Source of the DNA: Mimachlamys varia | Lineage: Eukaryota; Mollusca; Bivalvia; Pectinida; Pectinidae | Assembly: GCA_947623455.1 (NCBI GenBank) | Contig: OX392545.1 | Location: forward strand, 22,790,001 to 22,854,000 | Direction of reading: 5' to 3' | Length of the DNA: 64,000 nucleotides | Part shown: piece after piece, positions 24,207 through 35,706 of the stretch | How the letters are laid out: each line of letters opens with the position of its first letter | How positions within the stretch are numbered: the stretch's first letter is position 1 | The notes under the pieces: model-generated | The model's database searches: none | What the model was told of the DNA's origin: nothing | The model's input: only the letters and a program-made list of their open reading frames with translations | Made by a program: the position numbers and the translations under genes

Positions 24207-26536
24207 TATCAAAAATAAACCGCTAAAGTATACGCAAACGTATATCGGGGCGAATATGTAAGGGAGCATTCATTAATGTATTTATCTGAAAATTGTTTTA
24301 TTATTTTATTATTTAAAGTCATGCAAAGTCACCAATAATAAAATTTCAATTTGGAAGGCAATTACAGGTAACAACCACGTTAACAGATGGTTTATACAGA
24401 CCCCGTGACGGACTGCTGACGAAAATCTCACTGTATACATTGCCGTGCACTGGAATAATCGAATTAAAGTATACGGATGCGCGACCCCACCAGAAGGAGG
24501 AACTTATGTCATATAACAATATGTCAGTAATTATCGAAAGATTACGAAGAAAAATTTCATCACCATCTATAATTTGTTTATTCAGAAAAAAACGATTCCG
24601 TAAGACGTACGGCTAGACATGCACGAAAATAAGTTATTCGTGCTATGTTTCTTCTGCTTTGTCTAAAAATATTCAACAGGTGAATGATATGTTCAACAAT
24701 GATATGTTCAACATAAATACCGAAACCATCTGATTTGGTGCTGATTAAGAACAGGTCGAATTGGTACTGCTGTAAATGGGGTTATAATCGGATGTTTCAA
24801 AGGATCTTCAATCTCCTAAAAGGTAGAAATATCACATTCATTTAACAAAATAAGGACCTCCACGTGACCATAATTTGACCAATTAGAATTGCCGGACCGA
24901 ATCTAATATTGATGGTTATAATAAACTCATTTTGTATTTCATTTATTTTGAGAGTTTTACGTCCTCAAAAGGCCTTACGACATTCAATGGACGAGAAAAG
25001 CTAGGAAAGAGAGTAGAAGGGATAAAGTATGAAGTAGGAAAGACAAGGGAATTGGTTGACAGGGTGCAGATAGGAGACGTCTGGCCTACCAACCTACTTA
25101 GGGGTGCTATAATTTGAAGACGACCCCTTTGCCTAAAGTTGTCCTACCTAGAAATGGATGGGGAAAGTTTGGCGGTTGTACCAAGATGACGTAGCGCGAC
25201 AGGAAGAAGGCCGGAAGTGAGACGAATCTATTCCCAGAAAAAAAAACGAAAAAACCGCCGATCTGCACCGACCTGGTCGCCCAAGGTTTCCAATCGAATA
25301 AAATTTTATCTATGATTTTGGATGTTCGCCTAAAAGCTTATAAAGGTTGTCTATTTCTTTGAATTTAAAAAAACTGTCCTATCCTCGGAGCCGGTGTTAT
25401 CACAGCTACTCTTTTTCGTGCAGGATTTGAAATTTCTCACGCGGGCCACCATTTAAAGTCCCATCCGACGGACTGTATGTTAGTGTAAGAAGGCATGCAA
25501 GTGAGGTTTTAGTTTTGTAGTCGGTTTTGTTTTCCTTTCTTCTTCATTCGTCACAATATATACCATTATCAATTAACAAATGTCCACTTTCTTAATACTC
25601 TCTTCCTTGCTTTCACCTTGTACATTATGTATCTATCTTCGGGAGGGACAGGTGATGGATGAGGGTTGTCTATGTAGCCGTATATTACCACATATAGATG
25701 TGTTATGACCAGTAGAGCCCTAACGGTCCTCTGGGATCCGGCGCCCTATGTATGAGCCCGAGTCTCAACTAGCCTAAACATCTTATGGTGTATGTACGTA
25801 TCGGTATGAATAAACAGTATCCATGCTTACCACTCCTAGCATAAAATTAGGACTAACCCTATATATGTGAAGAGGTGAACACTAGCCCCAAGTGTGTAGA
25901 CACTGACCAAAGGTACTCAATATTGCAGTCTAGCCCGTATAATCGATGTTAATGGTAAGCATTGAAACTGAATATGTAGTGTTTAAATACTTTTTATATA
26001 TCATTTAATTGTATTCGTGTATTGTTTTTAGACATTGCATCAATGCAATATATTTCTAAAGAAACTAATAAACTCCTAACATAGACTCGAATATGTCAGT
26101 CATCACAACGATAGGGGGAGCTAAAACCGATTACGCGAAGCGCTCATCGAGTGCCTGTGCCAGTTTACGTGTGTGTAGTACCTTAGAGAAGCCCGGTCTA
26201 TATATGGTGTTGCTAGAGGCGATGATGTTTGCATTAAAAAAATTCAAAAAATCACTACAATGTACCTCTTACCTGATTCCTTTATACATCCGTATTCACA
26301 GTGCACTTGAATGTAGTGCGTGTTCCGTCAGACAAGCTGTACAATGTAACAAGGTCTGTAAGCACCGCTAAGCAAGGCTGATGCGTCGATTAGCCTTCCA
26401 AAGCGACACTTTATAAGTTTTTCCTTTTCTACATTGAAAATATATGAGTGGTCAAACATATTTAAACTAATGAATGCTCCCTCACATACACTTGCAGATA
26501 TTCGTATGCTTTTACGTTAGCGGTTTATTTTTTATA
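24207..26536. mobile_element. 2.3-kb element with 75-bp inverted ends
   Basis: Left arm 24207-24290 (aaaaataaaccgctaaagta ... gggagcattcattaatg) is the inverted, diverged match of the right arm 26461-26536 (aatgaatgctccctcacata ... gttagcggtttatttttt). No transposase ORF is evident between them; the frames at 24932 and 26093 are unremarkable. Likely a non-autonomous DNA transposon in gene A intron 4. Confidence 0.65.
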
Positions 26537-26719
26537 ATCCTATTGGGGGTGGGGGTTGGGTGTCAAAGTGTGGTTCAAATTTATTATAGACCCAATTTCA
26601 ATAGAATATAACAATAAAGAAAACGTCTATATCCGAATTCCCATGTAGCTTGATTTTATGGTTGATAAATTCTCAGTTTGGAGATTAAAAAAATATATAA
26701 TTTTGAATTTATTGTTTAG

Positions 26720-26752
26720 ATATTACAACTACAGATCCTGTGCAGAGTACTG
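26720..26752 (+). CDS. Gene A, stalk exon 1
   Basis: 33-nt, phase 1-1 exon between attgtttag and gtaagt. It encodes a split first codon (Tyr when joined to exon 4) then ITTTDPVQST. Thr-rich like the other stalk exons. Short exons are easily overcalled, but both splice sites are strong and the phase fits its neighbours. Confidence 0.75.
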
Positions 26753-26769
26753 GTAAGTTATCCTCCTTT

Positions 26770-28020
26770 TTTAAATCATCTGAGACAAAAGTCTCAAGTG
26801 ACCTATTCTAATTGTCTTTCGTCCGTCGTCTTCCGTCGTTCGTCCGTAAACAATTTACATTTCCAACTTTTTCTAAAAAACACTCGAACCAATTTGAATG
26901 AAATTGGCAGGAATCATCCCTGGCCAACGATGCACCAACCTTGTGAATTATATTGTCCTCACCCCCTGGGGGCCTAAGGGAGGGGACGAAAGAAGTCAAA
27001 TCAGTTAAAACTTCAAATATCTTCTTCTTCAGACCAAGCTATGCTGGAATCAAATACTATTGACAAATGAAAAGGTCCAAGGGTGCTTTATCACACTTGT
27101 GAATTTCATGCCCTCCGGACTTCACATTCCTCCGTTGGATTGGGGGTGAAGTTTACTATTTATAGTAGTTTTTATAGGAAAAAGACACTATTTGGAATAT
27201 TATGTTTATTTTTTGTAGGAAATGATAGTTTGATATTTGGGAGAAGCTTAACCCAGGCCCACCCTCAGAGCTTTCCAGAGTGGGGAGTCAAATTAGCTAA
27301 ACTTTCCGCAATCTTATCTTTAGGACCCAGATATGCTGTAATGAAATACTCTTTATAAGTAGAAAGGCTTTAAGGTGTTGTATCAAAATTGTGAATTTCA
27401 TGCCCCGGACTTCAGGTTACCAACTGAAGAGGGGGCTAAGTTTACTGTAGTTTATATAGGACAATGACACTTTTGAATATATTTTGTTAGTTTTCATTTG
27501 GAAATATTTCAAACTGGGTTGGAATTAAAACCAGAGATCATGTTATGACTTAAGAATAATTTCGACTCTGGCCCAACCCTGTGACAGTTGGGAGGGATTC
27601 AAAAGTGTCAAATTGGTTTGAATTTCAGCTATCTTTATCTTAGGGCCGAGATATTATGCTAAAATCAAATACTCTTATTCTTACCAGATAGAATGTTCGT
27701 CAGGGTTCTTTTTTCAAATTCCATTTTTAAATTTAAAGAGGTTAAGGTCACTGATTCAAAGTTCAGGGAAACCGTTTGTAGCTTTCTTTTTTGAGAAGTC
27801 AGCTAATCAGTTGATATCAAAGTCACTTAGTTTTACTGTTGAGTTCATTAGTTTGGGAGATATAAAGACTTATAGATAGGACCCTTCCTTACCTGTCAGT
27901 GTTGTAGCTCAACTTGAATTAGGTTAATGATGATTTCAGCGTAAGAGCACAACAACAAAAGTTATTGGTACTAGTACATCAAAATTCAGGTGACCGTTAA
28001 GGCCCATGGGTCTCTTATTA
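26770..28020 (+). repeat. Second copy of the GGTGACC ... GGCCC-hairpin repeat type
   Basis: Starts catctgagacaaaagtctca-agtgacct with ttcgtccgtcgtcttccgtc, and ends caggtgaccgttaaggccca-tgggtctcttatta. Internally it has imperfect repeats about 285 bp apart around tgtgaatttcatgcccc (27098 and 27388). Same architecture as 18640-20395 but a different internal unit. Confidence 0.6.
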
Positions 28021-28029
28021 AATATACAC

Positions 28030-28900
28030 CGTTTTGGTATAAAGTATACCACCCGCAACGAAGTTAGGGGTATACTGGAATCAGCTTGTCCGTCCGTCTG
28101 TCCGGCCGTAGACGCACTTTGTCCGGCTATGCATTTGCTAAGTTTTCCACGGATCTTTAAACAAATTTGTGGAAATAGAAAGTACAATATGAAGACGTGC
28201 TATCTGAAATAAATTTGCATTCCAACATTTTATAGAGAGTTATTATCTTATTTTGTCCGGCTATGCATTTCATTCTGAAATTTTGTTGAAGTAAACAGCA
28301 CAGTACCAAAATATGTGCCCCTGAAGTAAATATTTATTTCCGACTCTTAACAGAGAGTTATTCCCCTTTTATGTAAAAATGCACACAATATTGTCCGGCT
28401 ATGCATTCGCTCAGTTTTAAATGGATCTTTTTAAAATTTTGTGGGGATAGACAGAAGATTTGTACCCTGATAAAGTTATAAATGTTATACCCCTTTTTAT
28501 ATAAAAAATGAACAATTATTTTCCAGATATGCATTTCCTATGTTTTTAACGATTCTTTTAAAAACATTTGTGGGAATGCACTGTGCAATATTAAGATGTG
28601 CCCGCCGAAGTAACTTTGCATTTCCGACTCTTTACAGAGAGTTAACGGCCTTCCATGTAAAATATGAACACAATTTTGTCCAGCTATGCATTAGCTCAGT
28701 TTTCAACGGATCTTCTTAAGATCATGTTGGAATAGCGGATACAATATGGAGATGTGCCCCCCCCCCTCCGAAGTAGCTTAACATTTCGACCCTTTTTTAT
28801 GAAAACGTGAACAAAAACTAGTTCGGCAATGCATTTGCTCGGTTTATAACTGATCTTCTAATACACAGTGAAATTGCTCAGTTTTTGATTTTTTTTTTGT
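28030..28900 (+). repeat. Irregular 130-160-bp tandem repeat with TCCGGCTATGCATTT
   Basis: About six diverged units, with the landmark ttgtccggctatgcattt-like sequence at 28119, 28254, 28392, 28520, 28676 and 28818, followed by ttaagaat/ggatctt and a gacgtgc or gatgtgcccc stretch. It starts with a cttgtccgtccgtctgtccg segment at 28087. Confidence 0.65.
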
Positions 28901-29218
28901 GTAAAAGGGTAAGTGAAATATGGTGTTATTCCCCTGACTACTTTAGCATTTTGACCCCTTTTGAAAGAGTTATGCAACTTTTATTTATTTTTCATATATT
29001 TCATCGCGTGGAGGAGGGGGTATTAGTAAGCCATCTAGGCGACAGTTCTTGTTCAATTACTGATAAACCCACCATTTGGAAAACAGACCCTCTGCGGCAC
29101 TTATTAATGCTATATGACGACATTCCCTTTATATTGTATGTTATAGGAATTCAGGCCTAATCATCCAGTATTCAAATGAAACTTATACTAACGTTTTTTT
29201 TTCAACAAATTCGTTTAG

Positions 29219-29263
29219 ATGTTCCTAAAGCGAAGTCAGTTCCAGTTCTTGAACAGTATATAG
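29219..29263 (+). CDS. Gene A, stalk exon 2
   Basis: 45-nt, phase 1-1 exon between ttcgtttag and gtaagttatcg, encoding DVPKAKSVPVLEQYI. It matches gene Z 1409-1453 in length, phase and the DVPK start, and even in the intronic gtaagttatcg that follows. Only 96 bp separate it from the membrane exon. Confidence 0.88.
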   Translation: MFLKRSQFQFLNSI

Positions 29264-29359
29264 GTAAGTTATCGTTTTTTGGCTTTAATGGGATTTATTT
29301 TTATTTTTCTGTGTTATTGAGGGTTGAGTTGAAGTTTAAATGCTTTATTATCTCCGCAG

Positions 29360-29464
29360 AGGACGTCATGCCTTGGATCGTTGTCACCGTTGTATTGATC
29401 ATCATCATCATCAACCTCAGTATTGCAGTGATTTGTCTTTGCCTACAAGCTAGACAATACAAAG
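29360..29464 (+). CDS. Gene A, transmembrane exon
   Basis: 105-nt, phase 1-1 exon between tctccgcag and gtaatg. It encodes EDVMPWIVVTVVL, an Ile-rich helix with one Asn, and CLCLQARQYK. Single-pass helix followed by a basic stop-transfer sequence; type I topology follows from the signal peptide and upstream Ig domains. Homologous to gene Z 1729-1833. It can join in phase 1 to the tail exon at 32212 or at 35444. Confidence 0.92.
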
Positions 29465-32211
29465 GTAATGACGGGGCTTTTTATTTCTTTGTAAGATTTA
29501 ATTTTATAATAATATTTTTGACTTGGCTGATTGAACTTTTTACTTTTTAACCTAGCTACATCATCGGCAAGAACGCTTTTACCATGCTGCGACGTCCGTC
29601 GTCCGTCCGTTTGTCCGTCCTGCATCCTTTCCCCCTTAATGACTTCTTCTGAAATAAGGACAGAATTGGCTGGTAGCTTCCTTGGGAAGATCCGAACAAC
29701 GTTTGCAAATAAAAATAGCATTGGTATATTTTCTAGGTCACAGAGGCGAAATATGTCGAACAATTCAAATGACTTCTTCTGAAATGTTGATCAAAAAATT
29801 TTGATTACCGTTTATAGTAACAGAGGCCAAACATATTACATATCACTTCAGATGGCACGTCTTCATATTGTACTGTGTACTATTTCCACAAACGATTTCA
29901 TTTGGAATAACGAATGGCTTCTAGACTGGTGCCTTATTTGGAAGGAACCAAATAAAGTATACCAATGCAACAGTTGGCTGGTAGCTTCCCAGGTAGATAC
30001 TCAACAAAGTTTGAAAAAATTAACTTTTTACTTACTTTCAATGTTTTATGGTCGCCATCTTTGTCTCATTGAGAAATATTCTGTATCTTTAAGTGATATG
30101 AAGATGGACGTTTTTGAGTATGCTCATTAGTGTGTTTACTTGTTGTGATTGACAATGATACTCGGTTCTCATTTTGAGAACTTGATGTTTACTTGGATGT
30201 GACAAAAGATTTACATGGCGGGTGTCGTCGATGAAGCAGAAGACGCTTACTCTTCCGGAACACCTGGTCTTAGTCTCTTGTACTTTTGCAAGGGTCTCCA
30301 TGTAAATCTTTCCTTTGTTCAAATTTTGCCCCTGGTTTAATAGATTTTGAGTTTGGATTATGATTATGTTGACGCCTCGGTATTCTCTTATTTTATTTCA
30401 ATGTCATAAAAGTGACCACTTATTAACAATCCTTGGTATAGGTCAATACAAAATTGTAAAGTTGGGATGTTTGATCCAACCGCAGGGCGATGACGGGGCC
30501 GAAAGGGAAAACTTACAATTGTTTCAAAAAAATTACCCGACCCGGAGACTTTATTTCTCTGTATGAGTGAAAGATCACAAGGGGCTTTGTCAATTAAGTT
30601 TTCCCTTTGTGAAATGCTAGATGACAATTAATCATTTAAGGAAATGTGGCCGAGCAATGAATCACGCAAAAACCCGGTCCGGTTGCTTTCCTTACTTTTT
30701 CATCAGTGTTGGGGAAGTCCCCATCACAAACCCTAAAAGTACAAAATACATAATTACACACAGTTACACCCAATGCCACTCTCAAACAAACCAAGGGAAA
30801 TAACTCTTACTCAATGAGTACTACAATTTCATTCTATTTCTAAATTATACCTATTTTTCACCAAACATATTTATTTAATAAATGTTATTATATTCTTTCT
30901 GTATACTTTTAAATACATTTTTGACAAAATACATTTATCAGTCATTACTGAATATAATTCTTAATGATAAATTATATTGTAATTTACAAAACTCTAGCTA
31001 TAGATATTCTATTTCATATAAATGGACATATGGTTATATTTCCAATATATATATATTATACATTTCAGTTATTGATACAGATAAAACCTGATTCCCATAC
31101 CCTGCATGATAGGGCAAGGGCTTGCCAACTGTCCCCATTGTTCTCAGTTTTCTCTTTTTTGCCACTTATATATCGTAAGTCTATACATGAAAATAAAGTA
31201 ACTATGAACACCATTGGTTCACTGACATTTATCAATAACCTATACAATAGCTATTTTAAATCTCAATAATATTTTACATCATTGACTGGTTACCTTCAAC
31301 GTCCTTGAAATTTTCAAATATTCACATAGCTATTTTATACTCAGAAATACAGTTATTACCTTTATTTTAAATAATGATAATTCCTATACATTACTCTTAC
31401 TGTATGAAGTATAATGCTTACTACATAGATGTAGAATAGTTACTTTTATAGAACTTTAACCAATACTTATACGTTCCTAACCATTGAAATCACTTACCCG
31501 TGATGCCTGTCTGTATGCAAGTACCTGTACACACTTGACTGACTCACCAAAATCTAATCATTTGTCCGATTTAATCATGTACATGTACAGGTAACACACA
31601 AACATTAAGGATGCATTCCCCTTTATGTCCATTATCATGTTTAGTACACCTGTAGAAATATATTCAAACACATTAAATTGATACGAACATGTAATATATA
31701 TATACACACACACATAATTAACTAACTAGTATAATTTCATACCAACACAGAAACAACATTGTGGGGGTGAATGTTAGTAGGCAAATATTTCCCGTAGAGG
31801 CCGATCATTATAAATAACACACTAATTCATTTTCACGCTAATATTTATTTCAGGTAATTTTATTTTTTTTGTGACATGACATTTTTGCTTTATTAGAATG
31901 CTGATTTCCTTATCACACCTTTAAAATAACACTGAGAGGCAAATACCTATGGTATAACTCAATTGACCCCATGGGCCTCCTGGTAAAGTAGCATATAGGA
32001 TTTTCTGTACCAGTTCAGTTATGAAAAAATCGAACAAATACTGTAATACCTTTACTGAACTTTGTTGAGAACAATTCGTGATAACCAGGGTGATTTTTGA
32101 AAACAAAATAATTTCGTAATTGATGTATATCTTAATCCAAAAAATGCATCTTCATACCGAAATTTTGAATGGATACATGTATATCTATGATTTGTATTAT
32201 ATTTTTAACAG
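29465..32211. other. Gene A intron after the membrane exon
   Basis: No counterpart of the 40-nt ITIM-bearing exon of gene Z was found here. Contents: a TCCGTCCGTTTGTCCGTCC segment at about 29590-29625, a METLVKA-family copy at 30045-30395, and AT-rich DNA without a recognisable gene to 32200. Confidence 0.5.
30045..30395 (-). repeat. Copy 2 of the METLVKA-ORF repeat family
   Basis: The minus-strand frame begins METLAKVQETKTRCSGRVSV and runs to DDTRHVNL, then shifts frame relative to the other copies, so this copy is decayed. Confidence 0.75.
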
Positions 32212-32301
32212 TGCATTCTCTGGAAGAAACGAAGAAACGAACAAGTGAACAGTACCACTGACAGTTACGAGATACCACAGACAGTTACGAGATACCACTG
32301 A
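32212..32301 (+). CDS. Gene A, candidate tail exon 1 (YEIP type, decayed)
   Basis: Acceptor tttttaacag at 32211; the sequence is homologous to the terminal exon of gene Z (tgcattctc...gaaacgaa...). Joined in phase 1 to the membrane exon it reads VHSLEETKKRTSEQYH and stops at 32259-32261. In the Z-like phase 2 it stops after about 11 codons. Only the phase 0 frame (to 32301) gives NSTTDSYEIPQTVTRYH. The Y-containing motif has thus been displaced from the expected frame. Three 20-bp repeats (32255-32314) lie over it. It may be an alternative short tail or a relic superseded by 35444. Confidence 0.5.
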   Translation, partial: CILWKKRRNEQVNSTTDSYEIPQTVTRYH

Positions 32302-32314
32302 CAGTTACGAGATA
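32255..32314 (+). repeat. Three 20-bp tandem repeats in a tail exon
   Basis: Units ccactgacagttacgagata at 32255, 32275 and 32295; the middle one has cag for ctg. The period is not a multiple of three, so each unit is read in a different frame. Confidence 0.95.
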
Positions 32315-32431
32315 CCACAAATAAAGGCGGATACCTTATTGTATGTATACGGAACAAACAACTGGATGTCATACTGTCTTGTAACACAAGGACATTTCAC
32401 TAAAAAGACAACTATGACTATAAAATAACTG

Positions 32432-34475
32432 TTTAGCTGATAAACCTTGGATGAAGAAGAAAATTAAATAGAAAATTAGACAAAGAAATCGCATACATAG
32501 AAAAGCTAAGACAATCTCTTTTCAACTTCAACGGAAAAATTATAGACATTCTAGAAACAAAGTTATAGATCTTATTAGGAGTAAAAAAAGTAATAAATCT
32601 CTTCCTGCTAGTAAATGGTGAAAAATCGCTAAGTCTGTGCTCAAAATCAATAATAAGTCTTGTTATAAACCCCTTTTCATGACAATGGTGTTACTATTAG
32701 TCATCCTTTCAGAAAAGCTGAATGTTTAAACTCATAGTTTAGCTCTATTTCTACTACCTCTAAAGGTCTTGAACCCCTCCCTCTTTTCTAGAAAAATGAA
32801 ATCCAATCATCTTGATATATTTTTTGATAACAATCATGTCTTAGTCACTCAATTTCACAAACATCTTGGCTTATTGTTTATTGATGATGGAAAATTGAAC
32901 CAACATACTGATTTAATTTATAAAAAAGCAAATCAGAGAATGAACATTTTGAGACCTTTAAAAAATAAAATTGATAGAAAATCTCTTATACTTTTATATA
33001 CATGTACCTCTTGCATCAGACCTATACTTGAATATGCTGATGCTATATGGGACAACTGCCCTGACTGTGCAAAAAAACTTCCAGAATCCATAAATCTTGA
33101 GGCAGCAAGGATTATAACCGGATGGCGCAGAGGTACATCACATGTAAAACTTTATACAGAACTAGGATGGGAGTCACTACAAGATAGACGAAAAAAACAT
33201 AAATAATTATCACGTATAAAATACTTAATAATGAAACTCCCAGTTATGTATTTGATATTATACAACCATTCCTTAATGATCAGAAAGATTCAAGATATCA
33301 CCTAAGAAACCATAGGCTTTTCAACTTATCCATCTGTAGAACAGCAGGTTACCTATCAATTTTTTTCCCCAGTATGTTCTCTGAATTTAATACTTTTTTT
33401 GAACAAAGAGCAAGGTGAAAATGAAACCCATATTGTTTTCCAATTACATGGTCACAGAACATATATTATATATCTATGTCAGTTAAGAAGACATTTAGCA
33501 AGTTCTTTAAACTATGACCTCCAGAAAGGCCATTTTTTCTGATGATTCTTCCTGTTCTTGTGGTGAATTACTAGAAACAGCACAACATTTTTTCTTAATT
33601 TGTCCTTAGTACTTAAATGAGAGAAAGTCCCTTAAGCTCTCCCTCCATCAATATGACCATGTACATTATGAACTTACATATGTACTTCATGGCTGTCTTC
33701 AATGTGAGGAAAGAAATGGGTCATTTTTGATTCAGTTATTAAATATGTAAGTGATACAAAACGATTTGTTTAAGTGAAATATTTTATAATCAATAATAAG
33801 AAGGCAAATTATATCAAAAACAAAATGTAAGCAAATACCCTCCCATTACCATTGGTGGAAATATGTAACCCCAGGAGATGATGTTGAATACTGGCGTTGG
33901 ATCATTATATTAGATAACTATATTCATATGATACTGTTGAAACAACTCTTGATAATTTCTTCACATAAATTAATATCAACATCATTTAAATAATAATCTT
34001 TTTTTATATATCAAATACACATTTCTTATACTCGCTGTACCAACTCTGGGGGAAAGGACCTACTAATATATCATAGACACTTTGGTCCAATGCACTAGTG
34101 AATGGTATGGCGAGTATGTAAAATGTGTATTTATTACAAAATTCCACTACTTTTTGCTTTATAACACCGATGGATTATTGCCTCCATCATTTAATTATAA
34201 TGTCAATATCCTTTTATTGTAAACAAGAGTTGTTTCCCCTTAACTACTTAATATATTACATGTAAATATGTTTGTTATAATAATAATAATAATATACAAC
34301 ATTTGATATAGCGCCCTATTTAGCTTACATAAGCCACTCTCAAGTGCTTTATATGATTTCCATTGTTGATCACTGGATTTGGGAGAAGACTTATATAGGC
34401 TTCAAGTCTGCTTGTTAATAATTATCTTTTGATATGTTTATTTAATGTGTCAATAAAATGTATTGAAATGAAAAA
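32432..34475 (+). mobile_element. Internally deleted, 5'-truncated LINE
   Basis: Begins near DKPWMKKKIK (typical linker before the reverse transcriptase), runs through RHRKAK, then skips the catalytic part of the RT. It resumes with HKHLGLLFIDDGKLNQHTD, RPLKNKIDRKSL, IRPILEYADAIWDNC and NLEAARIITGW, then ETPSYVFDIIQP, and CSCGELLETAQHFFLICP, a C-x-C...H...C C-terminal motif of jockey/CR1-like LINEs. Frames are broken at about 33200 and 33400. Candidate target-site repeats are aactgttta (about 32424) and aactgttca (about 34474). It lies between the two alternative tail exons of gene A. Confidence 0.85.
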
Positions 34476-34694
34476 CTGTTCAGTAAAAGATGAAGAAGTT
34501 AGAAAACGTCGTCAGTAAAATCATGCTAGAAATAAAGAACAACACTAATTGTGTAACTAAAGCAACAGCACAAACATAGGAAGGAAGTGAGGTAAAGACA
34601 ATGGGATATGCAAATCGGAAACGAAGAAAGCCAATTGTGACTATCACCGAATTTCGATATCTAGTAGAGAAAAAAAATCAGAGAATACTGGGCA

Positions 34695-35050
34695 AGTTTT
34701 ATGGTCATCATCTTGATCTCACCGAGAAATATTCTGTATCTTTGTGTGATATGAAGATGGACGTTTATGAGTTTGCTTATTAGTGTGCTTACTTGTTGTG
34801 ATGACAATGATGACTCGGTTCTCATTTTGAGGATTGTTGCTTACTTGGATGTGGCCAAGATTTACATGGCGGGTGTCGTCGATGAAGCAGAAGACGCTTA
34901 CTTTTCCGGAACACCTGGTATTATTCTTTTGAGCTTTTACGAGTGTCTCCATGTAAATCTTTCCTTTGTTCCTATTTTGCCTCTAGTTTAATCGAGTTTG
35001 AGTTCGGATTATGGTTTTGTTGACGCTTTTGTATTCTCTCATATTTTTTT
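34695..35050 (-). repeat. Copy 3 of the METLVKA-ORF repeat family
   Basis: 77-residue minus-strand frame METLVKAQKNNTRCSGKVSV ... DDTRHVNLGHIQVS. The opposite strand is also open for 74 codons across the same stretch. Nearly identical to copy 4 at 50395-50750. Confidence 0.8.
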
Positions 35051-35443
35051 TCATTACTTACTTTCATTTAGATTTCTGTAATAACAATTCATTTGATGCA
35101 TTTTTAGACTTTTCAAGATATTAGCGTTTGATTTTAGTTTCCATACATTCCTTTTGCAAATGTCTAGATGTACAATGGTGTTTGGCTGGAAATGGCTCTA
35201 ATAGCCAATGGGCCTCATATACATGTAGCACCGTAATTCTGAATGTTTATGTTCCGTTTGCTGGTAAGCACTTTTAAAATTTGATTGATAAATGCATAAC
35301 AACATCAACTTGATCACTGAATTATTGTATTAATAAAATTATTTTTGTTGATTTAAATGAATTATGAAATTTGGTACTTTAGCAAAAAAATCATAATAAA
35401 ATTATTTAAAAGAATTAAAATCAGCGTTTTGTTTTAATACCAG

Positions 35444-35706
35444 AAGTTCATTCGTTGTCTGAAATTGGACAAATGACCGAGGGCAGCGACAAAGAGATGG
35501 CCGGTCTATCTTCAATGATAACGTTCGCAATAAGTCTACCCAAAGATGACATGTCTGACAAAGACATAGAAGAATATATAATAAAGTTGGATTATTCTAC
35601 ATTTGTTCATGTAAGATCGATGCAAGAAAAAGAAGATGGTCTAAACCAGAGTGCCGAGCCAGAGATTCCACCACAGCTCTCTTTCAAAACCCGCGCCATC
35701 AAATAA
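35444..35706 (+). CDS. Gene A, candidate tail exon 2 (86-residue cytoplasmic tail)
   Basis: Acceptor taatac-cag at 35443. Joined in phase 1 to the membrane exon it reads E-VHSLSEIGQMTEGSDKEM, then an acidic stretch DDMSDKDIEEYIIKLDYSTF, then PEIPPQLSF, ending at a TAA (35704-35706). The VHSL start resembles the other tail exon. The spliced frame from 6714 through this exon is 1293 nt without a stop, i.e. 430 residues. LDYSTF is ITIM-like (L-x-Y-x-x-F, with F where I/V/L is usual). An AATAAA overlaps the stop codon. Its position before the paralogous 36640-40027 block matches the expected gene end. Confidence 0.75.
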
